From: an uncultured Oscillospiraceae bacterium
GTDB lineage: Bacteria; Bacillota; Clostridia; Oscillospirales; Oscillospiraceae
Assembly (NCBI GenBank): GCA_910588135.1
Contig: CAJUOT010000005.1
Span: forward strand, 20,324 to 84,323
Direction of reading: 5' to 3'
DNA length: 64,000 bases
This document shows positions 15,409 through 23,025 of the stretch, in pieces. Under the pieces are notes generated by a model, which searched no databases, was not told the DNA's origin, and was given only the letters and a program-made list of their open reading frames with translations. A program made the position numbers and the translations under genes. How positions within the stretch are numbered: the stretch's first letter is position 1; each line of letters starts with the position of its first letter.

Positions 15409-16526
15409 TCTATCTGGACAGCGCCGCCACCACCCTGGAAAAGCCCCGGGAAGTGCCCCGCTCATCCGCCTGGGCCATGACCCACCTGGCCAGCCCGGGC
15501 CGGGGGGGCCACGCGCCGGGCATGGCGGCGGCGGACTTGATGTACCAGATGCGGGAGCAGGCGGCGCGGCTGTTCCACGTGGACAGCCCGGAGCGGGTGG
15601 TGCTGACCTGTAACGCCACCCACGCGCTGAACATCGCCATCCGTTCCCTGGTCAGGCCGGTGGGAACGGCGGTCATCTCCGGCTATGAGCACAACGCGGT
15701 CACCCGGCCCCTCCATGCCATACCGGGCGTGAAGGTCAGGGTGGCGGCGGGGCCGCTGTTTGACCCGGACAGGGTGTACGCCGCCTTTGAGCGGGAGGTG
15801 GCCCCGGAGGTGGAGGCGGTGATCTGCAACCACGTGTCCAACGTATTCGGTTTCATTCAGCCGGTGGAGCGCATTGCCCGGCTGTGCCGGGAGCGGGGTG
15901 TGCCCCTCATTGTGGACGCGTCGCAGTCCGCCGGGATGATCCCCGTGGACCTGGAGGGCTGGGGGGCGGCGTTCGTCGCCATGCCGGGACACAAGGGGCT
16001 GTACGGCCCCCAGGGCACCGGGCTGCTGCTGTGCGGCGCGGACGCCCAGCCCCTGCTCTATGGCGGGACGGGCAGCCTGTCCGCCAGCCAGGAGATGCCG
16101 GACTTCCTGCCCGACCGGCTGGAGGCGGGCACCCACAACGTATGCGGGGCGGCGGGCCTGCTGGCGGGGATGAAATTTGTCAGCCGTGCCGGGACGGCCC
16201 GCATCCACCGCCGCGAGCGGGAGCTGGCCTGCCGCATGATGGACGCGCTGGAGCGCTGCCCCGGAATTACTGTGTTCCGGGGGGGCAGCCAGAGCGGCCT
16301 GTTCTCCATTGTGGTGGACGGCATGGACTGCGAGGACGTGGGGGAGGCGCTGGCAAGGCGGGGCGTCGCGGTGCGCGCCGGCCTGCACTGCGCGCCCCTG
16401 GCCCACCATACGGCGGGCACCCAGGACACGGGCACCGTCCGCTTCAGCTTTTCCGCCTTCAGCCGCCCGGAGCAGGCGGACCGGGCGGCGGCGGCAGTGT
16501 GCGGGCTGGCGGCGGGGAAAAAATAA
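15405..16526 (+). CDS. Class V aminotransferase, cysteine desulfurase-like (PLP)
   Basis: PLP-dependent fold-type I enzyme of 373 aa. It starts MIYLDSAATTLEKP and has the PLP-binding Lys in MPGHKGLYGPQGTG, the phosphate-binding VVLTCNATHALNIA region, and a C-terminal catalytic-type Cys in RAGLHCAPLAHHTAGT. This matches the NifS/SufS-like subgroup found beside DUF3343 in clostridia. It probably releases sulfur (or selenium) from cysteine (or selenocysteine) onto the carrier protein encoded just upstream. No SufU or NifU scaffold lies nearby, so a dedicated non-Fe-S acceptor is possible. Confidence 0.85.
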   Translation: MIYLDSAATTLEKPREVPRSSAWAMTHLASPGRGGHAPGMAAADLMYQMREQAARLFHVDSPERVVLTCNATHALNIAIRSLVRPVGTAVISGYEHNAVTRPLHAIPGVKVRVAAGPLFDPDRVYAAFEREVAPEVEAVICNHVSNVFGFIQPVERIARLCRERGVPLIVDASQSAGMIPVDLEGWGAAFVAMPGHKGLYGPQGTGLLLCGADAQPLLYGGTGSLSASQEMPDFLPDRLEAGTHNVCGAAGLLAGMKFVSRAGTARIHRRERELACRMMDALERCPGITVFRGGSQSGLFSIVVDGMDCEDVGEALARRGVAVRAGLHCAPLAHHTAGTQDTGTVRFSFSAFSRPEQADRAAAAVCGLAAGKK

Positions 16527-16535
16527 AAAACTCCA

Positions 16536-16564
16536 GGGGGCGGCCCGCGCAGCGGGCCGCCCCC
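16536..16564 (+). other. 13-bp GC hairpin after the desulfurase-like gene
   Basis: GGGGGCGGCCCGC (16536-16548) pairs with 16552-16564 around a 3-base loop. No T-run follows on the plus strand, but an A-rich stretch precedes it. A weak terminator candidate. Confidence 0.5.
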
Positions 16565-16599
16565 CTCCATGAATTTTCTCTGAATTCTCCCTGATTCAC

Positions 16600-16628
16600 T
16601 TGCCAAGGCCGGGAGAATGGTCTATAAT
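16600..16628 (+). promoter_or_regulatory. Sigma-A promoter for the cdaA block
   Basis: TTGCCA (16600-16605), 17-base spacer, TATAAT (16623-16628), 61 bases before cdaA. It heads the long co-directional block that ends at the terminator near 33.1 kb. Confidence 0.82.
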
Positions 16629-16689
16629 ATTCAAAATGCCGCAGTGCGGCTTTGGGTGCATCTCATCGGTGGGAAAGGGAGCGGAGCGT

Positions 16690-17583
16690 ATGGAATCAAT
16701 TTTACAGACGCTGAGGCAGGCGCCGGAATATTTCAGCCTCATCGGCCTCACCGATATCCTGGATATGGCCATCATTGCCTTTGGCATCTATCATCTGTTC
16801 CGCTTCGTGCGGCGCAGCCGGTCCGGCCAGGTGGTCAAGGCTATCCTGTTCATCGTGGCGGCTATGGCGCTGGCCAACGAGTACGTGCTGAACCTGCGGG
16901 TCACCCGCACGGTGCTGAACAATGTGGTGGAGCTGGGCGTGATCGCTCTTGTCATCCTGTTCCAGCCGGAGCTGCGCCGTTTTCTGGAGCAGATGGGCAG
17001 CGGAAAGATCAAGGAGCTGTTCGTGGCGGAGAGCTACAGCACCGACCTGGAAACCGCCATCAAGGAGACGGTGGAGGCCTACGCGGCCCTGTCCAAAGAC
17101 AGGGTGGGGGCGCTGATGGTGTTCGAGCGGCGCACCCTGCTGGACGACGTGCTCAAGACCGGAACCGGCCTGGACTGCCAGGTGTCCGCCGAGCTGCTGA
17201 AAAACCTGTTCTGGAACAAGGCCCCGCTCCATGACGGGGCGGTGATTGTCCGGGCCGGACGCATCGTGGGGGCGGGATGCATGCTTCCCCTGTCGGGTAA
17301 CGTCAACCTGAGCCGGGATCTGGGGATGCGCCACCGGGCGGGTATCGGCATCAGTGAAAATTCCGATGCGGTGGTGGCCATCGTGTCGGAGGAGACCGGG
17401 TCCATCTCCGTGGCCGTCAACGGGATGCTCAAGCGCCATCTGTCGCCCGAGACGCTGGAGCGGCTGCTCCGGCTGGAGCTGATGCCGGCGGCGCAGGAGG
17501 AGGGCAAGCCCACTGCCGCCCGGCTCAGCAGTGTATTGAAGGGGATCAAGGGAGAGAATTCCAATGGGAAAGAAGATTCTTGA
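16690..17583 (+). CDS. cdaA: Diadenylate cyclase CdaA (DacA)
   Basis: Membrane-bound enzyme making c-di-AMP from two ATP; 297 aa. Three N-terminal helices (about residues 15-85) are followed by the DAC domain with the catalytic DGA motif (APLHDGAVIV) and RHR motif (MRHRAGIG), plus SEETGSIS. ATG 16690 is 8 bases after AAGGGAG. It overlaps the YbbR-domain gene cdaR by 20 bases, the classical CdaA-CdaR pair. The usual third partner, glmM, is absent here and DUF5685/DnaJ-like genes follow instead. c-di-AMP typically controls potassium and osmolyte transport and cell-wall stability. Confidence 0.95.
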   Translation: MESILQTLRQAPEYFSLIGLTDILDMAIIAFGIYHLFRFVRRSRSGQVVKAILFIVAAMALANEYVLNLRVTRTVLNNVVELGVIALVILFQPELRRFLEQMGSGKIKELFVAESYSTDLETAIKETVEAYAALSKDRVGALMVFERRTLLDDVLKTGTGLDCQVSAELLKNLFWNKAPLHDGAVIVRAGRIVGAGCMLPLSGNVNLSRDLGMRHRAGIGISENSDAVVAIVSEETGSISVAVNGMLKRHLSPETLERLLRLELMPAAQEEGKPTAARLSSVLKGIKGENSNGKEDS

Positions 17584-18841
17584 CAGCAAGGTTCTGTACG
17601 TGGTGATCTCTGTCCTCCTCTCTTTCGCCGCATGGCTGTTTGTCACCTCCAAGGACAGCACGAAGGACAGAGCCACCTACCGGAACCTGCCCATCACGTT
17701 TGAGGACGTGGACATCCTGGAGGAGCGCAACCTGATGATCGTCAGCCAGGACGTTCGGGCTACCATTACCGTCCGGGCCAAGCCCATGGTGCTGGCCACC
17801 CTGAACAGCGACCCGCCCAGGCTGGTGGCTACCGTGGCCAACATCACCACCGAGGGGCCTCACACCGTGAACTACACGGTTCAGCTTCCCACGGGTGTCC
17901 GGGACAGCGACGTGGAAATCAGCTATGGCAGCCTGGGCGGCAGCGCGGTGAGCGTGGAGGTGGCCCGTTCCCTGAGCCGGAAGGTGGAGATCCGGGGCGA
18001 ATTCCAGGGCAGCGCGGCCGAGGGCTATATGCCCGGGGAGCGGGATGAATTCCGCTTCTCCCCCAGTGAGGTCACCATCACCGGCCGGGCGGAGCTGGTC
18101 AATCAGGTGGCCTATGCCAGGGTCATTGTTACCGAGGAGGAACTGACCCAGGACGTGGACGGCGATTTCCCCTTCCAGCTCATCGGCGCCAGCGGCGACC
18201 CGCTGGAGGGCCTGGACGTGTCCTGCGACGTGGACGCCATCTACACCAAATTCCCCATCCGGGCCACGGCGGAGATTCCCCTGGAGCTGCGGATCATCGA
18301 AGGGGGCGGGCTGGGGGAGCGGGACGTGCGGCTCACCCCCAGCGCCAGTTCCATCTCCGTGGCGGGCAGCCGGGAGGCGGTGGCCGCCCTGGTGGGCGAG
18401 GGGGCCATGGTCTTTAACATCGACCTGGCCACAGTCCGGGATGAGGACGAGCTCACCTTCCCCATCGGCCTGCCCGACGAGCTTCAGAATCTGAGCGGCG
18501 TCAGCGAGCTGAAGGTTGGCGTGGATGTGCGCAAGCGGGTGGAGACCCGGACGTTTGAGGTGACCAGCCGCATCAGCGCCATCAATGTGCCCGAAGGCTG
18601 GCGAGCGGACATCATCACCCAGGCGCTCCAGGTGGAGGTGCGGGGGACGCCCGTCCTACTGGACGAGCTCACCGAGGAGAATATCCAGGTGGTGGCCGAC
18701 CTCCAGGACATCAACCAGGTTGCGGGGCACTACACGGCGCCCGCCAGCGTCCGGCTGTACAGCGCCGGCTCTGAGGCGGACGTGGGCGTAATCAATCCGG
18801 GCTCCTATTCCATCGCGGTGTCCCTGAGCAGGGACGGCTGA
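17564..18841 (+). CDS. cdaR: CdaA regulatory protein, YbbR-domain
   Basis: Extracytoplasmic regulator of CdaA, 425 aa. One N-terminal membrane anchor (VLYVVISVLLSFAAWLFVTS) precedes four YbbR-like beta repeats. Successive units start near NLPITFEDVDI, RSLSRKVEIRG, FPIRATAEIPLELRI and KRVETRTFEVTSRI. It overlaps cdaA by 20 bases. In Bacillus and Listeria the equivalent protein modulates cyclase activity. The protein ends at a short hydrophilic tail. Confidence 0.9.
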   Translation: MGKKILDSKVLYVVISVLLSFAAWLFVTSKDSTKDRATYRNLPITFEDVDILEERNLMIVSQDVRATITVRAKPMVLATLNSDPPRLVATVANITTEGPHTVNYTVQLPTGVRDSDVEISYGSLGGSAVSVEVARSLSRKVEIRGEFQGSAAEGYMPGERDEFRFSPSEVTITGRAELVNQVAYARVIVTEEELTQDVDGDFPFQLIGASGDPLEGLDVSCDVDAIYTKFPIRATAEIPLELRIIEGGGLGERDVRLTPSASSISVAGSREAVAALVGEGAMVFNIDLATVRDEDELTFPIGLPDELQNLSGVSELKVGVDVRKRVETRTFEVTSRISAINVPEGWRADIITQALQVEVRGTPVLLDELTEENIQVVADLQDINQVAGHYTAPASVRLYSAGSEADVGVINPGSYSIAVSLSRDG

Positions 18842-18842
18842 G

Positions 18843-19748
18843 ATGTTCGGCTATATTCGCCCCGCCCTGGGGCGGCTGGACGAGGGGCAGCGGGACGCTT
18901 ACCAGAGCGCCTACTGCGGGCTGTGCCACACCCTGGGGGACCGCCACGGCGTGCTGGCCCGGTTCACCCTGCAGTATGACTTTGCCTTCCTGGCCATATT
19001 GCTGGCGGCGGGGGCGGACGGGGGCGGGCAGTGCGCCCGCCGCTGTCCGGCGCACCCCCTCCGGCGGCCCCGGGCTTGTGCGGCGGGGGGGCAGATGGAC
19101 GCCGCCGCCGACCAGAGCATCATCCTCGCGTGGCACAAGCTGTCCGACGATGTGGACGACCATGGTTTTTTTACCGGCCTACCCTACCGTTTTGTCCGGC
19201 GGGTATTCCGGCGGGCCTACCGCCGGGCGGCGGCGGCCCAGGGGGCGTTTGACGCCCGGACCCGGGAGGGCCTGGCCCGCCTGCGGGAGCTGGAGCGCAG
19301 CCGTTCCCCCCAGCTGGACCGGGCGGCGGACGCCTTTGCCCAGATTCTGACCAGCGCCGCCGGGACTGTGCCGGAAGAGGGGGCGCGGCGGGCCCTGGCC
19401 CAGCTGCTCTACCATCTGGGGCGGTGGGTGTACCTGATGGACGCCTGGGACGATCTGGACGGCGACCGGAAACGGGGCCGTTATAATCCCCTGGAAGCCC
19501 GGTTTCAGGGACAGGCCCGGGAAAACCGGGATTATCTGGACGCCACGGCCACCCATTCCCTGCGGCTGGCGGGGGGCGCGGCCGGGCTGCTGGAGCTGGG
19601 ACAGTGGGCGCCCATTGTGGAAAACATCCTGTTTTTCGGCCTGCCGGCGGTGCAGGGCGCTGTGCTGGACGGCCGATGGAAAGAAATGAGAAAGGGGAGG
19701 TGGAAGCCCCATGAGAGATCCCTACGAGGTGCTGGGCGTGAGCCCTGA
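18843..19748 (+). CDS. DUF5685 family protein
   Basis: Protein of 301 aa resembling clostridial DUF5685, function unknown. It begins MFGYIRP and has a CGLC pair ([13 protein letters not shown]), a further CARRC/C cluster (about residues 65-80) and acidic motifs [19 protein letters not shown] and [20 protein letters not shown]. The Cys and Asp clusters suggest metal binding, and the rest is helical. It starts 1 base after the cdaR stop, and its 3' end overlaps the J-domain gene by 38 bases, so the three genes are tightly coupled. Confidence 0.7.
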   Translation: MFGYIRPALGRLDEGQRDAYQSAYCGLCHTLGDRHGVLARFTLQYDFAFLAILLAAGADGGGQCARRCPAHPLRRPRACAAGGQMDAAADQSIILAWHKLSDDVDDHGFFTGLPYRFVRRVFRRAYRRAAAAQGAFDARTREGLARLRELERSRSPQLDRAADAFAQILTSAAGTVPEEGARRALAQLLYHLGRWVYLMDAWDDLDGDRKRGRYNPLEARFQGQARENRDYLDATATHSLRLAGGAAGLLELGQWAPIVENILFFGLPAVQGAVLDGRWKEMRKGRWKPHERSLRGAGREP

Positions 19749-20328
19749 CGCGGGAGACGACGAGATCAAAAAGGCATACCGGGAGCTGGCGCGGAAGTAC
19801 CACCCGGACAATTACCAGAACAACCCCCTGGCCGATCTGGCCGAGGAGAAGATGAAGGAGATCAACCAGGCCTACGACGCCATCACCCGCGTCCGGTCCG
19901 GCGGCTCCTCTGGTTACGGCGGGGGGAGCGCCGCCCAGGGGCAGAGCGGCTATGGGTACGGCTCGGCCTACCAGCAGCAGCGCCAGGGCGGGGGGAGCGG
20001 CGTGTTCGCCCAGGCCCGGCAGGCGGTGAGCCGAGGGGACCTGGACGGGGCGGAGCAGTTGCTCCAGGGGGCCCCCTCCCGGAACGGGGAATGGTACTTT
20101 CTCATGGGCTCCATCGCCTACCGCCGGGGCTGGCTGGACGAGGCGCGGCAGAACTACCAGATCGCCGTCCAGATGGAGCCGAACAATATGGAATACCGGC
20201 AGGCGTTCAGCATGATGCAGCGGGGGGGCTACGGCTACCAGCCGGACATGGCGGGGGCCCAGTGCGACGGGATGGACTGCTGCACCGCCATGATGTGCAT
20301 GAACTGCCTGTGCGGGGGCTGCCGCTGA
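19711..20328 (+). CDS. J-domain protein with TPR-like segment and Cys-rich C-terminus
   Basis: 205-aa DnaJ-type protein. The J domain (residues 1-60) carries the HPD motif in [13 protein letters not shown] Gly/Ser/Tyr/Gln-rich linker (about 65-95) follows. Next is a helical repeat region resembling TPR ([42 protein letters not shown]). A terminal cluster of seven cysteines ([20 protein letters not shown]) completes it. It lacks the zinc-finger and C-terminal domains of true DnaJ, so it is a specialised DnaK co-chaperone. It overlaps DUF5685 by 38 bases, and a membrane protein gene follows after 1 base. Confidence 0.8.
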   Translation: MRDPYEVLGVSPDAGDDEIKKAYRELARKYHPDNYQNNPLADLAEEKMKEINQAYDAITRVRSGGSSGYGGGSAAQGQSGYGYGSAYQQQRQGGGSGVFAQARQAVSRGDLDGAEQLLQGAPSRNGEWYFLMGSIAYRRGWLDEARQNYQIAVQMEPNNMEYRQAFSMMQRGGYGYQPDMAGAQCDGMDCCTAMMCMNCLCGGCR

Positions 20329-20329
20329 T

Positions 20330-20851
20330 ATGAGAAGGAAAAACGCGGCGGTAAAAGTGGCGTATCCGGCCATCCTGGGCGCCCTGGCGGTGGTCCTGGT
20401 CTATCTGGCCTGCGTCGCCCCCACGGGGCGGTGGGGCGTTGTGGCGGCGGCGGGCCTGCTGCCCGCCGCGGCGGTGATCTCAGTGGGGCTGAAGGCGGGG
20501 TTCCTGTGCTGGGCGGGGGCGTCCATCCTGTCCCTGCTGCTGGCCCCCGACAAGTTCTGCGCGCTGCTGTTCGCCGCCCTGTTCGGGCTGTACCCCATGG
20601 TGAAGTCCGTGGCGGAGAAGCCCCGGAAACGGCTGTTGGAATACGCGGTGAAGCTGGGTTTTTTCAACGTGGTGTTCACCGCGCTGTACCTGGCCATGAT
20701 GGGGGCCATGCTGGCCACCCTGCCGGAGGTGCTCACCGGTTCGCTGTGGGCGCTGTACCCGGCGGCCAACTTTGTGTTTGTGCTGTACGACTATGGATTC
20801 AGCAAGCTGATCGCGCTGTATATCAGCCGCGTCCAGCGGGCGGTCCACTGA
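20330..20851 (+). CDS. Small integral membrane protein of unknown function
   Basis: Unrecognised 173-aa protein with about five hydrophobic helices (for example AILGALAVVLVYLACVA, LLPAAAVISVGLKAGFLCWA, FFNVVFTALYLAMMGAML). Short basic loops such as KSVAEKPRKRLLEY separate them. It starts 1 base after the J-domain gene and precedes yicC, so it is co-transcribed. The layout vaguely recalls small ECF-type S components or DUF2232-like proteins, but I cannot assign it. Confidence 0.6.
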   Translation: MRRKNAAVKVAYPAILGALAVVLVYLACVAPTGRWGVVAAAGLLPAAAVISVGLKAGFLCWAGASILSLLLAPDKFCALLFAALFGLYPMVKSVAEKPRKRLLEYAVKLGFFNVVFTALYLAMMGAMLATLPEVLTGSLWALYPAANFVFVLYDYGFSKLIALYISRVQRAVH

Positions 20852-20868
20852 GATAGCGGGGGAGTGAC

Positions 20869-21756
20869 ATGGTGAAAAGCATGACCGGCTACGGCCGGGG
20901 GGAGCAGGCCTTTGACGACGGCGTCCAGATTACGGTGGAGCTGCGCGCGGTGAACAACCGGTATCTGGACTGCACGGTGAAGATGCCCAGGGCCTACATT
21001 TTCGCGGAGGAGGCCATGAAGGCCAGGGTGCAGGCCGGGGCGGCCAGGGGAAAGGTGGACGTGTTCGTCACCATCACCCGGTCCGGCGGGGACGACATGG
21101 TGGTCACCGTCAACGAGGAACTGGCCAGGAGCTATGTCCAGGCGTTCAAGCAGCTGCACAAGCTGGGGGGCGGCAGCGTCAAGGAAAAGTACTGCGCCAC
21201 CGATCTGGCCCGGTTCCCCGACGTGCTCACGGTGGAGAAGCGGGAAGAGGATCTGGACGAGATGAAGGGGCGGCTGCTGGCGGCGCTGGATCTGGCCATT
21301 GCCGACTTCAACTCCATGCGTGAGCGGGAGGGGGAGCGGCTGTGCGCCGATATCCTGGGCCGGGCGGAGGCCATTGAGGCGCTGCTGGGGGAGATTGAGG
21401 CCCGCTCCCCCCAGACGGTGAACGACTACCGGGCCCGGCTGGAGGCCAAGATGCGGGAGGTGCTCCAGAACACCCAGATCGACGAGGGACGGCTGGTCAC
21501 CGAGGCGGCCATTTTTGCCGACAAGGTGGCGGTGGATGAGGAGACGGTGCGCCTGCACAGCCACCTGGGCCAGCTGCGGGAGCTGCTGGGGGCCGGAGGC
21601 GCGGTGGGGCGCAAGCTGGACTTCCTGATTCAGGAGTTCAACCGGGAGGCCAATACCATCGGCTCCAAGTGCAGCGACATGGAGATCACCCGCAGGGTGG
21701 TGGACATGAAGGCGGAGATTGAGAAGATCCGCGAGCAGGTCCAGAACCTGGAGTGA
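20869..21756 (+). CDS. yicC: YicC/YloC family endoribonuclease
   Basis: 295-aa YicC family protein. The N-terminal [10 protein letters not shown] and [18 protein letters not shown], and the C-terminal DUF1732 region ([35 protein letters not shown]), are diagnostic. Relatives have been described as RNases that influence sRNA turnover. It heads the yicC-remA-gmk-rpoZ-priA order conserved across Bacillota. Confidence 0.92.
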   Translation: MVKSMTGYGRGEQAFDDGVQITVELRAVNNRYLDCTVKMPRAYIFAEEAMKARVQAGAARGKVDVFVTITRSGGDDMVVTVNEELARSYVQAFKQLHKLGGGSVKEKYCATDLARFPDVLTVEKREEDLDEMKGRLLAALDLAIADFNSMREREGERLCADILGRAEAIEALLGEIEARSPQTVNDYRARLEAKMREVLQNTQIDEGRLVTEAAIFADKVAVDEETVRLHSHLGQLRELLGAGGAVGRKLDFLIQEFNREANTIGSKCSDMEITRRVVDMKAEIEKIREQVQNLE

Positions 21757-21761
21757 CGGCC

Positions 21762-22022
21762 ATGAAGCTGATCAACATCGGATTTGGGAGCATGGTGTCC
21801 GCGTCCCGGGTGGTGGCCATCGTCAGCCCGGACTCCGCCCCGGTGAAACGGCTGGGGCAGGAGGCCCGGGAGCGGGGGATGCTCATCGACGCCAGCTTTG
21901 GCCGCAAAACCCGGTCGGTGCTGGTGATGGACAGCGGCCATGTGGTCTGGTCATCCCTGACCACCGGCCAGGTGTCCGCCCCCTTCGGAGGGGCGGACGG
22001 GACAGAGGAGGAGACGCCATGA
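21762..22022 (+). CDS. remA: Extracellular matrix regulator RemA (DUF370)
   Basis: DNA-binding ring-forming regulator, 86 aa, starting [30 protein letters not shown] as in Bacillus RemA. The rest ([25 protein letters not shown]) covers the conserved core. A 20-residue acidic tail follows. In Bacillus it activates matrix operons; its targets here are unknown. The ATG at 21762 is chosen over a GTG three codons earlier because the family begins at MKLINIG. It overlaps gmk by 4 bases. Confidence 0.9.
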   Translation: MKLINIGFGSMVSASRVVAIVSPDSAPVKRLGQEARERGMLIDASFGRKTRSVLVMDSGHVVWSSLTTGQVSAPFGGADGTEEETP

Positions 22023-22663
22023 GCGTGCCACAGAAGAAAACGCGGGGGGATCTGATCGTGCTGTCCGGCCCCTCCGGGGTGGGGAAGAGCACCGTTATCG
22101 CCGAGCTGCTGAGCGTGCGGCGGGACATCCATTTTTCCGTGTCCTTCACCACCCGGCAGCCCCGCACCGGGGAGCAGGACGGGGTGAACTACAACTTCGT
22201 CTCCCGGGAGGAGTTCGAGCGGATGATCGCCGCGGATGAGCTGCTGGAGTACGCCGAATATGTGGGCAACTACTACGGCACGTCGCTGAAGGTCATCCGG
22301 GAACAGCTGGAGCGGGGGGTGGACGTGCTGCTTGACATTGAGGTCCAGGGCGCGGCCAAGGTGAGGGAGCGCTGCCCGGAGGCGGTGCTCATCTTCCTGA
22401 TCCCGCCCTCCATCGAGGAGCTGTCCCGCCGCCTCCACCGGCGCAACACCGACGAGGAGGAGACCATCCAGCGCAGGCTGGAAAAGGCGAGGCAGGAGTG
22501 CCGCGAGTGCGTGCGCTATGACTATCTGGTGGTGAACGACACGGTGATGAACGCCGCCCAGGAGATCCAGTCCATCCTGCGGGCGGAGGGGAGCCGCACC
22601 CAGAAGCGGCTCTGCCTGGCCCAGAGCATCATCGGCCCCCAAGGCGGGGAACATGAAACCTGA
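22019..22663 (+). CDS. gmk: Guanylate kinase
   Basis: ATP-dependent GMP to GDP kinase, 214 aa. P-loop [14 protein letters not shown]-binding [33 protein letters not shown], and lid [12 protein letters not shown] are all present. ATG 22019 overlaps the remA stop, with GGAGGAG as ribosome site. The C-terminal 15 residues after the core are variable. Confidence 0.95.
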   Translation: MSVPQKKTRGDLIVLSGPSGVGKSTVIAELLSVRRDIHFSVSFTTRQPRTGEQDGVNYNFVSREEFERMIAADELLEYAEYVGNYYGTSLKVIREQLERGVDVLLDIEVQGAAKVRERCPEAVLIFLIPPSIEELSRRLHRRNTDEEETIQRRLEKARQECRECVRYDYLVVNDTVMNAAQEIQSILRAEGSRTQKRLCLAQSIIGPQGGEHET

Positions 22664-22687
22664 TAAATATTGGAAAGGACGATCATT

Positions 22688-22951
22688 ATGCTGCTCTATC
22701 CCCCTATCAAGGAACTGCTGGTGCAGGTGCCCAGCCGCTATATGCTGGTGAACCTGGTGGCCAGCCGGGCCCGGAAGCTGTCCAGCGAGGCGGAGGTGTC
22801 CGGCGAGCCGCTGGAGGAAAAGGCGGTGTCCCTGGCCATCCGTGAGGTGGCCGACGGCACGCTCACCCTGGAGGACGCGCAGGCGGAGGAGACGCCGGAG
22901 GAGGTGCCCGCCGGGGAGGGCGGGGAGAACCCCGGACAGACGGCGGGTTGA
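22688..22951 (+). CDS. rpoZ: RNA polymerase omega subunit
   Basis: 87-aa omega subunit that helps assemble RNA polymerase. It contains SRYMLVNLVASRARKL and the downstream KAVSLAIREVADGTL, with an acidic Glu-rich tail. ATG 22688 lies 8 bases behind AAAGGA. Its position between gmk and priA matches other Bacillota, although coaBC, usual at this place, is missing. Confidence 0.9.
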   Translation: MLLYPPIKELLVQVPSRYMLVNLVASRARKLSSEAEVSGEPLEEKAVSLAIREVADGTLTLEDAQAEETPEEVPAGEGGENPGQTAG

Positions 22952-22972
22952 GGTTGTGAATACAGGTGCTAA

Positions 22973-23002
22973 AGGGCAAGCGGGGGGACTGCTTGCTCTT
23001 TT
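22973..23002 (+). terminator. Weak terminator or attenuator between rpoZ and priA
   Basis: AGGGCAAGC (22973-22981) pairs with GCTTGCTCT (22991-22999), one G-T wobble, 9-base loop, then TTT. Probably partial termination inside the block. Confidence 0.55.
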
Positions 23003-23025
23003 AGGCTGAGAAAGAGGTGAAATAG

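Noticed and set aside
15154..16526. Selenocysteine-specific system around DUF3343/desulfurase
   Set aside because: No in-frame TGA with a following stem, and no selD, selA or selB genes in the window. Selenium remains only one option for the substrate.
16565..16689. Possible c-di-AMP or other riboswitch upstream of cdaA
   Set aside because: The region holds only a GC hairpin and a promoter; nothing resembling a conserved riboswitch core was seen.
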